Assembly: GCA_036350795.1 (NCBI GenBank)
Contig: JAZBNV010000138.1
Span: 11,118-75,117 of the forward strand
Source: JAUVKT01 sp036350795
GTDB lineage: Bacteria; Bacteroidota; Bacteroidia; Bacteroidales; VadinHA17
Reading direction: 5' to 3'
Length of the DNA: 64,000 nucleotides
Below are positions 1-7,170 of this stretch, piece after piece; position 1 is the first letter of the stretch, and the number at the start of each line of letters is the position of its first letter. A program made the translations under genes and the position numbers. Below the pieces are notes generated by a model, which saw nothing but the letters and a program-made list of their open reading frames with translations, was not told the origin of the DNA and made no database searches.

Positions 1-1
1 G

Positions 2-2224
2 GGTGTACCACCGGGAATCGGGGGATTTACCAGTGAGCTTGCAGGATTGCAACCCGGTACCACTTATTTTGTTAAGGCATACTGCAGCAGAGGTAGCACC
101 ACGGTTTATGGCAACGAAATAAACTTTACGACAGCTTCTGCAGATTTAGCTGAGCTTACAACAAGCGAAATCAGCGGTATTACTAAAACAGCTGCAGTTT
201 CAGGCGGTAATATAACAAACCAGGGTGGAACCCCGGTTACTGCAAGGGGCGTTTGCTGGAGTACGGCATCAAATCCGACGGTTGATGGCAGCAAAACAAC
301 AAACGGCAATGGAACAGGTACCTTTGTAAGTAATATTAGCTCTTTGACTGCAGGTACAACATACTATTTAAAGGCATATGCCATAAACGCAGGTGGTATT
401 GCTTATGGTAACGAGTTAAGTTTTACAACAGACTCTGATACTCCTGTACCACCAACTGTCACTACTGCAGGTGTAACATCGGTTAACACAAATTCCGCAT
501 CCTGTGGAGGAGAAGTAACGGATGAAGGCTCAGAATCTGTAACTGCAAGGGGCGTGTGCTGGAGCAAGTCTCCAAATCCCACAATCGCAAATAATACAAC
601 AAATGACGGTTCAGGCGCGGGAGCTTTTACAAGTTCAATTACGGGACTTGATCCAGGAACAAAATACTACGTAAGGGCTTATGCGACAAGCAGTGCCGGA
701 ACCTCCTATGGTAACGAGGATGACTTTACTACGTCAGCAGTCCTGCCTGAGCTTAGCACCCTTGATATAAATTCGATAACTTTCAATTCTGCAAAAAGCG
801 GGGGTAATATTACATCGAATGGTGGTGCAGATATTACTGCCCGGGGAGTATGCTGGAATACATCTCCTCAACCAACAATCGCAAATAGTAAAACGTCTGA
901 AGGAACCGGTGCAGGAAGCTTTGAGAGTACTATTTCAGGTCTTGAGCCCGGTACACCTTATTATGTCAGGGCCTATGCCACAAATAGTGTTGGTACAGCA
1001 TATGGCAATGAGCTGGATTTTTTGACAAATGATTCACCCCCGACTGCAGTTGCAACAGCTGCAACATCAGTATCAAATATCTCGGCTACTTTAAACGGAT
1101 CAGTTAATGCATTTGGAAATAGTACTGCCGTCGAATTTGAGTATGGACTATCAACACTTTACGGCTCCGTGGTCACTGCAAGCCCCGCAACGGTTAGCGG
1201 CTCATCTGCTACGCCGGTTACTGCAGTTTTATCAGGACTGTCAGCTGGTACTACTTATCATTTCAGGATTAAAGCAGTTAATTCAGGAGGCACTTCATAT
1301 AGTAATGATGTTAGTTTGCCAACCACACAGGTACCTTCGGCAACCACCGGATCGGCTACATCGGTAGCAATTGAAACTGCCACAATCAATGGAACAGCTA
1401 ATGCCGCCGGTCTTACTACGAATGTCTCCTTCGAATATGGACCTACAGCTGCTTATGGTTCAACAATACAGGCATCTCCTAATCCGGTGTCAGGAACTTC
1501 CAATACAAGTGTCAGTGCCCAGCTGAGTAATCTTAGTGCCGGGACCATATATCATTACAGATTAAAGGTTACGAGTGCTGGTGGTACTGACTATGGCGAA
1601 GACAGGACATTTGAAACTGAATTATGCCCCTCGTCTCTGTCGGTAACTCATAGTTACGGTGATGTTGCTCCCGCAACCAGGTCTCTGACTTATGAGGTGA
1701 TTGAATCAAGTATTTCTGGCGAACCGAAATGCTGGATTGCTAGAAACCTGGGAGCAAGTAACCAGGCTACATCATCAACAGATAACACTGAAGCGGCTGG
1801 TGGATGGTACTGGCAGTTTAATAAGAAACAGGGATACCGACACAATGGAACAGCATATTTCCCGGCAGTAACCTGGATTACTTCAATAGATGAAAGCAGC
1901 AACTGGGAGGCAGTAAATTATCCCTGTGCCCTTCTTCTGGGAACCGGATGGAGAATTCCAACCGGTACGGAATGGTTCAATGTATATTATGGATTGGGGT
2001 GGTCGAGCAGGGAAGATGCCTACAATTCAGTACTTGTATTGCATCCTGCAGGTAGTTTGAGCTATTTGGACGGATCCCTTCTGAACCGGGGATGGGTAGG
2101 TAACTATTATAGCAGTACACAGACGAGTAATACAACAGCCACGGCCCTGAATATTTATACAAGTGTCAGTACTTATATGGCCGGAAAAGCAGGTGCTTGT
2201 ACTTTGAGATGTATAAAAGACTAA
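2..2224 (+). CDS. Large repeat surface protein with C-terminal FISUMP domain (5' end outside window)
   Basis: The frame is open from base 2, so the gene begins upstream and only about 740 codons are visible. The TTG at 47 is not a credible start, because the residues before it (GFTSELAGLQPGT) continue a repeat. After that partial repeat come three units of about 95 residues (nt 140-1030), each with TARGVCW and a closing YGNE-F-T. Two units of a second type follow (nt 1040-1620), with FEYG and AGT-YH-R motifs; both types look like fibronectin-III-like beta sandwiches. The last 200 residues (from nt 1630) carry CWIARNLG, GWRIPTGTEW, YYSST and a terminal LRCIKD, which match the FISUMP domain of Fibrobacteres/Bacteroidetes. 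An exported or surface role is inferred from the architecture; the signal peptide is not in view. The ligand is unknown. Confidence 0.85.
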   Translation, partial: GVPPGIGGFTSELAGLQPGTTYFVKAYCSRGSTTVYGNEINFTTASADLAELTTSEISGITKTAAVSGGNITNQGGTPVTARGVCWSTASNPTVDGSKTTNGNGTGTFVSNISSLTAGTTYYLKAYAINAGGIAYGNELSFTTDSDTPVPPTVTTAGVTSVNTNSASCGGEVTDEGSESVTARGVCWSKSPNPTIANNTTNDGSGAGAFTSSITGLDPGTKYYVRAYATSSAGTSYGNEDDFTTSAVLPELSTLDINSITFNSAKSGGNITSNGGADITARGVCWNTSPQPTIANSKTSEGTGAGSFESTISGLEPGTPYYVRAYATNSVGTAYGNELDFLTNDSPPTAVATAATSVSNISATLNGSVNAFGNSTAVEFEYGLSTLYGSVVTASPATVSGSSATPVTAVLSGLSAGTTYHFRIKAVNSGGTSYSNDVSLPTTQVPSATTGSATSVAIETATINGTANAAGLTTNVSFEYGPTAAYGSTIQASPNPVSGTSNTSVSAQLSNLSAGTIYHYRLKVTSAGGTDYGEDRTFETELCPSSLSVTHSYGDVAPATRSLTYEVIESSISGEPKCWIARNLGASNQATSSTDNTEAAGGWYWQFNKKQGYRHNGTAYFPAVTWITSIDESSNWEAVNYPCALLLGTGWRIPTGTEWFNVYYGLGWSSREDAYNSVLVLHPAGSLSYLDGSLLNRGWVGNYYSSTQTSNTTATALNIYTSVSTYMAGKAGACTLRCIKD

Positions 2225-2256
2225 TCAGACATATTTGCATTGCATAAAAGATAAAT

Positions 2257-2673
2257 ATGAAATCATACAAAAAAGAACTCTGGTTTGAAACCAGCAGGAG
2301 GAGAGAACTTGTCAATATTACAAGAGAGGTTGAAGTTTGCCTGGCGGAGAGCGGTATACAGGAAGGCCTGCTATTGTGCAATGCGATGCATATTACCAGC
2401 AGCGTATTTATAAATGATGATGAAGCCGGTTTGCATCACGATTATGAAGTATGGCTCGAAAAACTGGCGCCCGAGAAACCTCACTCCCAGTACCGGCACA
2501 ATGGATTCGAGGATAATGCTGATGCCCATATGAAAAGGCAGATAATGGGCAGGGAGGTGGTTGTTGCAGTTACCGAAGGCAGACTCGACTTCGGCCCCTG
2601 GGAGCAAATATTCTATGGTGAGTTTGACGGGAATAGACGCAAGAGGGTGCTGGTAAAGATAATCGGTGAATAA
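2257..2673 (+). CDS. yjbQ: YjbQ family protein (UPF0047)
   Basis: This 138-residue protein has the whole YjbQ/UPF0047 pattern: a central H-TSSV-IN motif (NAMHITSSVFIND), then HHDYEVWLEKLAP, YRHN, NADAHMKRQIMG, and a C-terminal EGRLDFGPWEQIFYGEFDG leading to RKRVLVKI. The conserved histidines and acidic residues form the family's presumed active site. Members are often called secondary thiamine-phosphate synthases, because some complement thiE mutants weakly; the true substrate is not settled. The length is normal. It starts 32 bp after the FISUMP gene and is convergent with pgm, from which it is separated by a hairpin and a seven-base repeat array. The family call is secure; the biochemical role is not. 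Confidence 0.88.
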   Translation: MKSYKKELWFETSRRRELVNITREVEVCLAESGIQEGLLLCNAMHITSSVFINDDEAGLHHDYEVWLEKLAPEKPHSQYRHNGFEDNADAHMKRQIMGREVVVAVTEGRLDFGPWEQIFYGEFDGNRRKRVLVKIIGE

Positions 2674-2683
2674 TTGAATACCG

Positions 2684-2702
2684 TCCCGAGGGGCTATCGG
2701 GA
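2684..2702. terminator. Short hairpin between convergent yjbQ and pgm
   Basis: TCCCGA (2684-2689) and TCGGGA (2697-2702) form a perfect 6-bp stem with a 7-base loop just after the yjbQ stop. It has no T-run, so it may be a REP-like palindrome or a weak terminator for either convergent gene. The stem is seen directly; the function is inferred. Confidence 0.35.
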
Positions 2703-2706
2703 AACG

Positions 2707-2762
2707 AATAACGGATAACCGATAACGTATAACATTTAACCGATAACGTTTAACGTATAACG
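2707..2762. repeat. Degenerate seven-base tandem repeat array (about 8 units)
   Basis: Eight consecutive heptamers read AATAACG, GATAACC, GATAACG, TATAACA, TTTAACC, GATAACG, TTTAACG and TATAACG, ending 6 bp from the pgm stop codon. The core WTAACS repeats every seven bases. The unit TTTAACG is the reverse complement of the phase-shifted unit of the array at 12356-12418, so the two arrays belong to one repeat family in opposite orientation. Confidence 0.8.
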
Positions 2763-2768
2763 TATTCC

Positions 2769-4499
2769 CTAATCCAGTCCCAAATCCTTAATTATCGCAT
2801 CAATACGCTTCCCAAGTTCTGCTTCTTTTGAAGGGAAATCTGAGACAGATGCCAGTTCAGTCTTTACGCTGAAGTAATACTTGATCTTGGGCTCTGTACC
2901 CGAAGGGCGAACAGAGATCTTGCTGCCATCTTCCAGGAAGAACTGGAGTACGTTTGATTTCTCCAGCTCCAGATCATATTCCTCACTGCCAGGTAAACTT
3001 AAGCCTTTACCTGTAAGGTAGTCATCTATTCTGATAACTTTTGAGTTATTAATCTTCCGGGGCGGATTCTCCCTGTAAGCTTTCATCAATGCCTCTATTT
3101 CTGCAGCACCGTCAACTCCTTTCCTGACAATATTTATAAGCCTCTCCTTATAAAGACCATATTCTGCATAAATATCTACCAGGAGTTTATAAACAGTTTT
3201 ATCCTGCGATTTCGCGTAAGCTGCTATTTCAGCCATCAGCGAACATGAGGTAATACTGTCCTTATCCCTGACATAATCGCCGGGGAGGTAACCGAAACTT
3301 TCTTCACCACCTCCAATATATTTAAGTCCTTCCTTTTCAAGCTCCTGCATCAGGCTGGCAAAGTATTTAAAGCCGGTAAGTACATTGTAGCACCTAACAT
3401 TATTGGCAGCAGCTATATCATCGAAAAGCTGGGATGTAACAATTGTCTTTATAATATAATGACTGCTGTTCAGTAGCCCTTTTTTCTTCATCTGGCTTAT
3501 TATGTACCATGTGAGCAGAACCCCGGTCTGGTTACCATTCAGAAGGATATATTCGCCATCCAGGTCCTTTACAGCAGCCCCGATCCTGTCAGCATCCGGG
3601 TCTGTGGCCATTACCAGTTCGGCCCCGGTTTCCCTGGCTTTTTCGATGGCCATCTTAAAGGCAGCCGGTTCTTCCGGGTTAGGGGATGCCACTGTCGGGA
3701 AATTTCCGTCGATAACGTCCTGTTCGGGGACATTTATTACGTTCCTGAAACCAAAGGCCCTGAGCGAGCATGGAACATGGTAAACACCCGTTCCATGAAT
3801 AGGGGTATATACTATGGGAATATCTGAGTACTCTTTTATTATTTCGGGGTTTAGCGAATACTGTGTCCCTGCTTCTATAAATTTTTCATCCATCGACCTT
3901 TTTAGAATCTCAATCAGTTTTTTATCCGGGGTGAATTTTATATCAGAGATACTGAGGCTTCTTACTTCCTGGATAATGTTTTTGTCGTGAGGCGCTGTAA
4001 CCTGTCCACCATCATCCCAGTAGGCTTTATACCCGTTATATTCGGGCGGATTATGCGAAGCTGTAATTATTACACCGCTCTTGCATCCAAGTTCCCTTAT
4101 TACAAACGAGAGTTCAGGTGTTGGCCTGAGATCATCAAAAAGATATACATAGATACCATTTGCAGAAAAAATCTCTGCTGTGATCTCTGCATATAGCCTG
4201 CTGTTATTACGGCAATCATGACCAATGGCAACACTGCATTTTTCGCCCGGGAAGTTTTTCAGGATATAGTTGGCCAGTCCCTGTGTTGCAAGTCCGAGGG
4301 TGTACCTGTTCATCCTGTTTGTACCGGCTCCCATTATTCCCCTGAGTCCGCCTGTACCAAACTCGAGGTCCTTATAAAATGATTCCACCAGTTTTTTTTC
4401 ATCACCTTCGAGCATCTCCCTGACTTCATTCCTGGTTTGCTCATCAAATTCAGCCTGCAGCCATTCGCTGGCTCTTTCCCTAATCTTATTTATATCCAT
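2769..4499 (-). CDS. pgm: Phosphoglucomutase/phosphomannomutase (alpha-D-phosphohexomutase)
   Basis: A cytoplasmic enzyme that moves phosphate between C1 and C6 of glucose or mannose, feeding glucose-1-phosphate to the adjoining rfbA product. All four family signatures are present in order: active-site serine loop TASHNPPEYNGYKAYW (Ser near residue 148), Mg-binding DPDADRIG (near 302), sugar-binding GGGEESFGYLPGD, and phosphate-binding RPSGTEPKIKYYF near the C-terminus. Its length of about 576 residues fits the long PgcA-type branch. The frame can be opened at a TTG at 4514, but the ATG at 4499 lies one base after the rfbD stop and gives the usual MDINKIRERASEWL start. It is the last gene of the rfbA-rfbC-rfbD-pgm run, which suggests it is transcribed with them. 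Glucose versus mannose preference cannot be read from the sequence. Confidence 0.92.
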   Translation of the reverse strand: MDINKIRERASEWLQAEFDEQTRNEVREMLEGDEKKLVESFYKDLEFGTGGLRGIMGAGTNRMNRYTLGLATQGLANYILKNFPGEKCSVAIGHDCRNNSRLYAEITAEIFSANGIYVYLFDDLRPTPELSFVIRELGCKSGVIITASHNPPEYNGYKAYWDDGGQVTAPHDKNIIQEVRSLSISDIKFTPDKKLIEILKRSMDEKFIEAGTQYSLNPEIIKEYSDIPIVYTPIHGTGVYHVPCSLRAFGFRNVINVPEQDVIDGNFPTVASPNPEEPAAFKMAIEKARETGAELVMATDPDADRIGAAVKDLDGEYILLNGNQTGVLLTWYIISQMKKKGLLNSSHYIIKTIVTSQLFDDIAAANNVRCYNVLTGFKYFASLMQELEKEGLKYIGGGEESFGYLPGDYVRDKDSITSCSLMAEIAAYAKSQDKTVYKLLVDIYAEYGLYKERLINIVRKGVDGAAEIEALMKAYRENPPRKINNSKVIRIDDYLTGKGLSLPGSEEYDLELEKSNVLQFFLEDGSKISVRPSGTEPKIKYYFSVKTELASVSDFPSKEAELGKRIDAIIKDLGLD

Positions 4500-4500
4500 T

Positions 4501-5379
4501 TTACTCGCTATCAATTAGTTTTAAACATAAGTCAAGACTATCTTCCCATCGGGGTATTTTTAGTTTATATCTCTCTATTATTTTATCTTTCGACATAACA
4601 GAATAAGCCGGCCTGTATGCCGGAAGCTTATATTCTTCGGTACTTACCGCATTTATTTTCAGCTTTAATCCTTTCAGTTCCTTTATCTTCATGGCAAATT
4701 CGTACCAGCTGCAGGAGCCCAGGTTTGAGTAATGATAGATGCCCGGAAAGAATGCACCTGTTTCGCTGCCTTCTGCCCTGATTATACTTATAATGGCCTC
4801 TGCCAGGTCTGCTGCCCATGTTGGTGTTCCCACCTGGTCGTTCACAACACTTATCTCGTCCCTTTCAGCTGCCAGGCGAAGTATGGTTTTTACAAAATTA
4901 TGCCCGTAGGCCGAATACATCCATGAAGTTCTGATTACCTGGCTATTCTTATATTCAAGTGCATATCTTTCGCCTGCAAGTTTTGATTTTGCATACACCG
5001 AGCGGGGATCAGGACTATCTTCTTCTGTAAGAAGCCTGTTGCCACTACCTGCCAGCACATAATCGGTGGAGATATGAATTAGTTTGCACCTGCTTCCCTC
5101 TAATGCACTGGTAATATTTCTTACGGCACCTGCATTCAGGTTTATCGCTCCGTCTTCATCATCTTCTGCCCTGTCAACAGCAGTATATGCTGCACAATTA
5201 ATAAGGTAATCAGGCTGCAGCTCAGAGGTGAATTTTTTAAGGCTGTCTGCATTACAAATATCAAGTTCCGCCAGGTCGGTAAAGCTAAAAGCAAGCTTGT
5301 CGTAATTACCCGACAGTCGTCTTAATTCAGAGCCCAGCTGCCCTTTTGAACCGGTAACAAGAATTTTGATCTTTTCCAC
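4501..5379 (-). CDS. rfbD: dTDP-4-dehydrorhamnose reductase
   Basis: This 292-residue short-chain dehydrogenase catalyses the last step of dTDP-L-rhamnose synthesis, the NAD(P)H-dependent reduction of dTDP-4-keto-rhamnose. The N-terminal Rossmann loop GSKGQLGSEL is at residues 10-19, followed by NCAAYTAVDRAEDD, STDYVLAG and the catalytic YAKSKLAGE (Tyr-x3-Lys), all typical of RfbD/RmlD. The start is a GTG at 5379, three bases after the rfbC stop, and the stop is one base before pgm. It is therefore translationally packed inside the sugar-nucleotide operon. RmlD proteins are usually about 290 residues, so it appears complete. Confidence 0.93.
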   Translation of the reverse strand: MEKIKILVTGSKGQLGSELRRLSGNYDKLAFSFTDLAELDICNADSLKKFTSELQPDYLINCAAYTAVDRAEDDEDGAINLNAGAVRNITSALEGSRCKLIHISTDYVLAGSGNRLLTEEDSPDPRSVYAKSKLAGERYALEYKNSQVIRTSWMYSAYGHNFVKTILRLAAERDEISVVNDQVGTPTWAADLAEAIISIIRAEGSETGAFFPGIYHYSNLGSCSWYEFAMKIKELKGLKLKINAVSTEEYKLPAYRPAYSVMSKDKIIERYKLKIPRWEDSLDLCLKLIDSE

Positions 5380-5382
5380 CTT

Positions 5383-5931
5383 CTAGAAATTCATTTCTGC
5401 ATCCTTAAACAGGGGATTATTCTTATCCTTGCTGCTGATAATCTCTTCATCCCTTTTTATTTTCCAGTCGATTGCGAGACCGGGATCGTTGTACCTGATT
5501 CCTCTTTCCAGTTCAGGACTGTAAAGGTTGTCGCACTTATAATTAATAATCGCTTTGTTACTGAGCACGGAAAAGCCGTGAGCAAATCCACGCGGTATAA
5601 AAAACTGGCGTTTATTATTTGAATTAATAATAGTCCCGTATGTTTTTCCAAATGTGGGCGAACCTTTCCTCAGATCGAGCGCTATATCAAATATTTCTCC
5701 TTCAACCACCCTTATAAGTTTTGCCTGTGCAGCGGGATTTAACTGGTAATGCAGTCCTCTTATTACGCCCCTGCACGATTGCGATTCATTGTCCTGGACC
5801 GGGTAAAAACTGATCCCCATGCTGTTAAACTTTTCCTGGTTGTACGATTCAAAGAAGTAGCCTCTTGCATCTTCAAATACAGGTGGTTCAATAATAAATA
5901 AGTCCTTAAATCCGGTCTCAATAATTTTCAT
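5383..5931 (-). CDS. rfbC: dTDP-4-dehydrorhamnose 3,5-epimerase
   Basis: A cupin-fold epimerase of 182 residues acting on dTDP-4-keto-6-deoxyglucose, the intermediate between RfbB and RfbD. Diagnostic features are DARGYFFESYN, QDNESQSCRGVIRGLHYQ with the catalytic histidine, AKLIRVVEGEIFDIALDLR and PRGFAHGFSVLS. The length is that of the family. The ATG overlaps the rfbA stop by one base (TAATG), a sign of translational coupling. Its substrate is made by RfbB, which is not encoded nearby. Function is inferred with high confidence from family motifs and operon position. Confidence 0.94.
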   Translation of the reverse strand: MKIIETGFKDLFIIEPPVFEDARGYFFESYNQEKFNSMGISFYPVQDNESQSCRGVIRGLHYQLNPAAQAKLIRVVEGEIFDIALDLRKGSPTFGKTYGTIINSNNKRQFFIPRGFAHGFSVLSNKAIINYKCDNLYSPELERGIRYNDPGLAIDWKIKRDEEIISSKDKNNPLFKDAEMNF

Positions 5932-6833
5932 TAATTGCCTGGTTTAGTGTTATCAGAAGGTAACATACGGTCGTGGGCAATACTCCGGAGATAATTCCCG
6001 TACTGACTTTTTCCCAGCTCATCGGCCCTTTTCAGAAGCTGCTCCCTGTTAATAAATCCTCTTATATATGCTATTTCCTCAATACATGATGCTTTCAGTC
6101 CCTGTCTCTGTTCGAGTGTGGCAATAAAGTTCGAGGCCTGCAGCAGGCTGTCATGAGTCCCGGTATCAAGCCATGCCATTCCCCTGCCAAGAAGTTTTAC
6201 TTCCAGCCTGCCTTCTTCGAGGTAAATTTTATTAAGGTCGGTAATTTCCAGCTCGCCCCGTGCCGAAGGTTTTAAAGATTTTGCCTTGCCAACCACATCG
6301 TTACCATAAAAATACAGCCCTGTAACTGCATAGGAGGATTTAGGTGACAAGGGCTTTTCTTCCAGGCTCAGTACTTTCCTGTTCTTATCAAACTCAACAA
6401 CACCGTATCTTTCGGGATCGGTTACGTAGTATCCGAATACACAGGCTCCCTCTTTAAGCTTTGCAGTATCAAGAAGCAGGTCACCAAAACCATGGCCATA
6501 AAAAATATTATCGCCAAGTATCATGCAGACAGCTTCATTTCCTATAAATTCTTCTCCTATTATAAATGCCTGGGCCAGTCCTTCAGGATCAGGCTGAATG
6601 GCATAAGTAAACTTAACTCCAAGATCACTGCCATCACCAAGGAGGTCTTCAAACACACCTATATCCCTTGGTGTTGAAATAACAAGAATATCCCTTATTC
6701 CTGCCAGGAGAAGTACTGAGAGCGGGTAATAAATCATTGGCTTATCATAAACCGGCAGAATTTGCTTCGAGATTGCATGGGTTACAGGGTGGAGTCGTGA
6801 GCCGGATCCGCCGGCCAGAATAATGCCTTTCAT
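5931..6833 (-). CDS. rfbA: Glucose-1-phosphate thymidylyltransferase
   Basis: The first enzyme of the dTDP-rhamnose route joins glucose-1-phosphate and dTTP to give dTDP-glucose. The N-terminal nucleotide-binding signature MKGIILAGGSGSRLHP is followed by SKQILPVYDKPMIYYPLS, ILGDNIFYGHGF, YGVVEFD, LSLEEKP and TGLYFYGNDV, the full RmlA pattern. At 300 residues it has normal length. It is the promoter-proximal gene of rfbA-rfbC-rfbD-pgm, and a TAnnTTTG element sits about 120 bp upstream on the minus strand. The operon lacks rfbB, which must lie elsewhere for the pathway to close. Confidence 0.95.
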   Translation of the reverse strand: MKGIILAGGSGSRLHPVTHAISKQILPVYDKPMIYYPLSVLLLAGIRDILVISTPRDIGVFEDLLGDGSDLGVKFTYAIQPDPEGLAQAFIIGEEFIGNEAVCMILGDNIFYGHGFGDLLLDTAKLKEGACVFGYYVTDPERYGVVEFDKNRKVLSLEEKPLSPKSSYAVTGLYFYGNDVVGKAKSLKPSARGELEITDLNKIYLEEGRLEVKLLGRGMAWLDTGTHDSLLQASNFIATLEQRQGLKASCIEEIAYIRGFINREQLLKRADELGKSQYGNYLRSIAHDRMLPSDNTKPGN

Positions 6834-6953
6834 TCTTTATTGTGTTTTATATGCAGTTCTTTTTCAATGTTCTGTTGCTTACAGGGGAGGTGGTTCCAGG
6901 ATATTTCAGCAGCCCCCATAAACAATACCTTTTCATTTCCGGGAAATAATAAG

Positions 6954-6961
6954 CAAATATA
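6954..6961 (-). promoter_or_regulatory. Candidate -7 promoter element for rfbA operon
   Basis: On the minus strand this is TATATTTG, an exact match to the Bacteroidota -7 consensus TAnnTTTG. It predicts a leader of roughly 115 nt before the rfbA ATG. No clear TTTG -33 box is seen. Confidence 0.4.
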
Positions 6962-7101
6962 AATATAATACTACTAAGGATAAACAGTGCCCGGTGAAAC
7001 TTGAAGAATATGTCCTGGTCCCCACAGGTAAAATGCAGTAACAACGCAGGTTTTATGACTATTTAGAACTCTAAATATTAGGTTAATAGAGATAAAATAA
7101 T

Positions 7102-7109
7102 TATTTTTG
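7102..7109 (+). promoter_or_regulatory. Candidate -7 promoter element for rpsA
   Basis: TATTTTTG matches TAnnTTTG and lies about 60 bp before the rpsA ATG, in an AT-rich tract. A -33 TTTG partner is not evident. Confidence 0.45.
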
Positions 7110-7170
7110 CACTCAATTTTTATCAATATATTGTCTAACTTATTAATTACTAGATTATTTAACAAAGATT

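Larger units (their letters stand above)
6834..7170. other. Divergent intergenic region between rfbA and rpsA
   Basis: This 337-bp AT-rich gap separates two divergent operons. It holds one TAnnTTTG promoter-like octamer on each strand (6954-6961 minus, 7102-7109 plus), and I see no convincing gene. Two short minus-strand reading frames here lack coding character. Confidence 0.6.
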
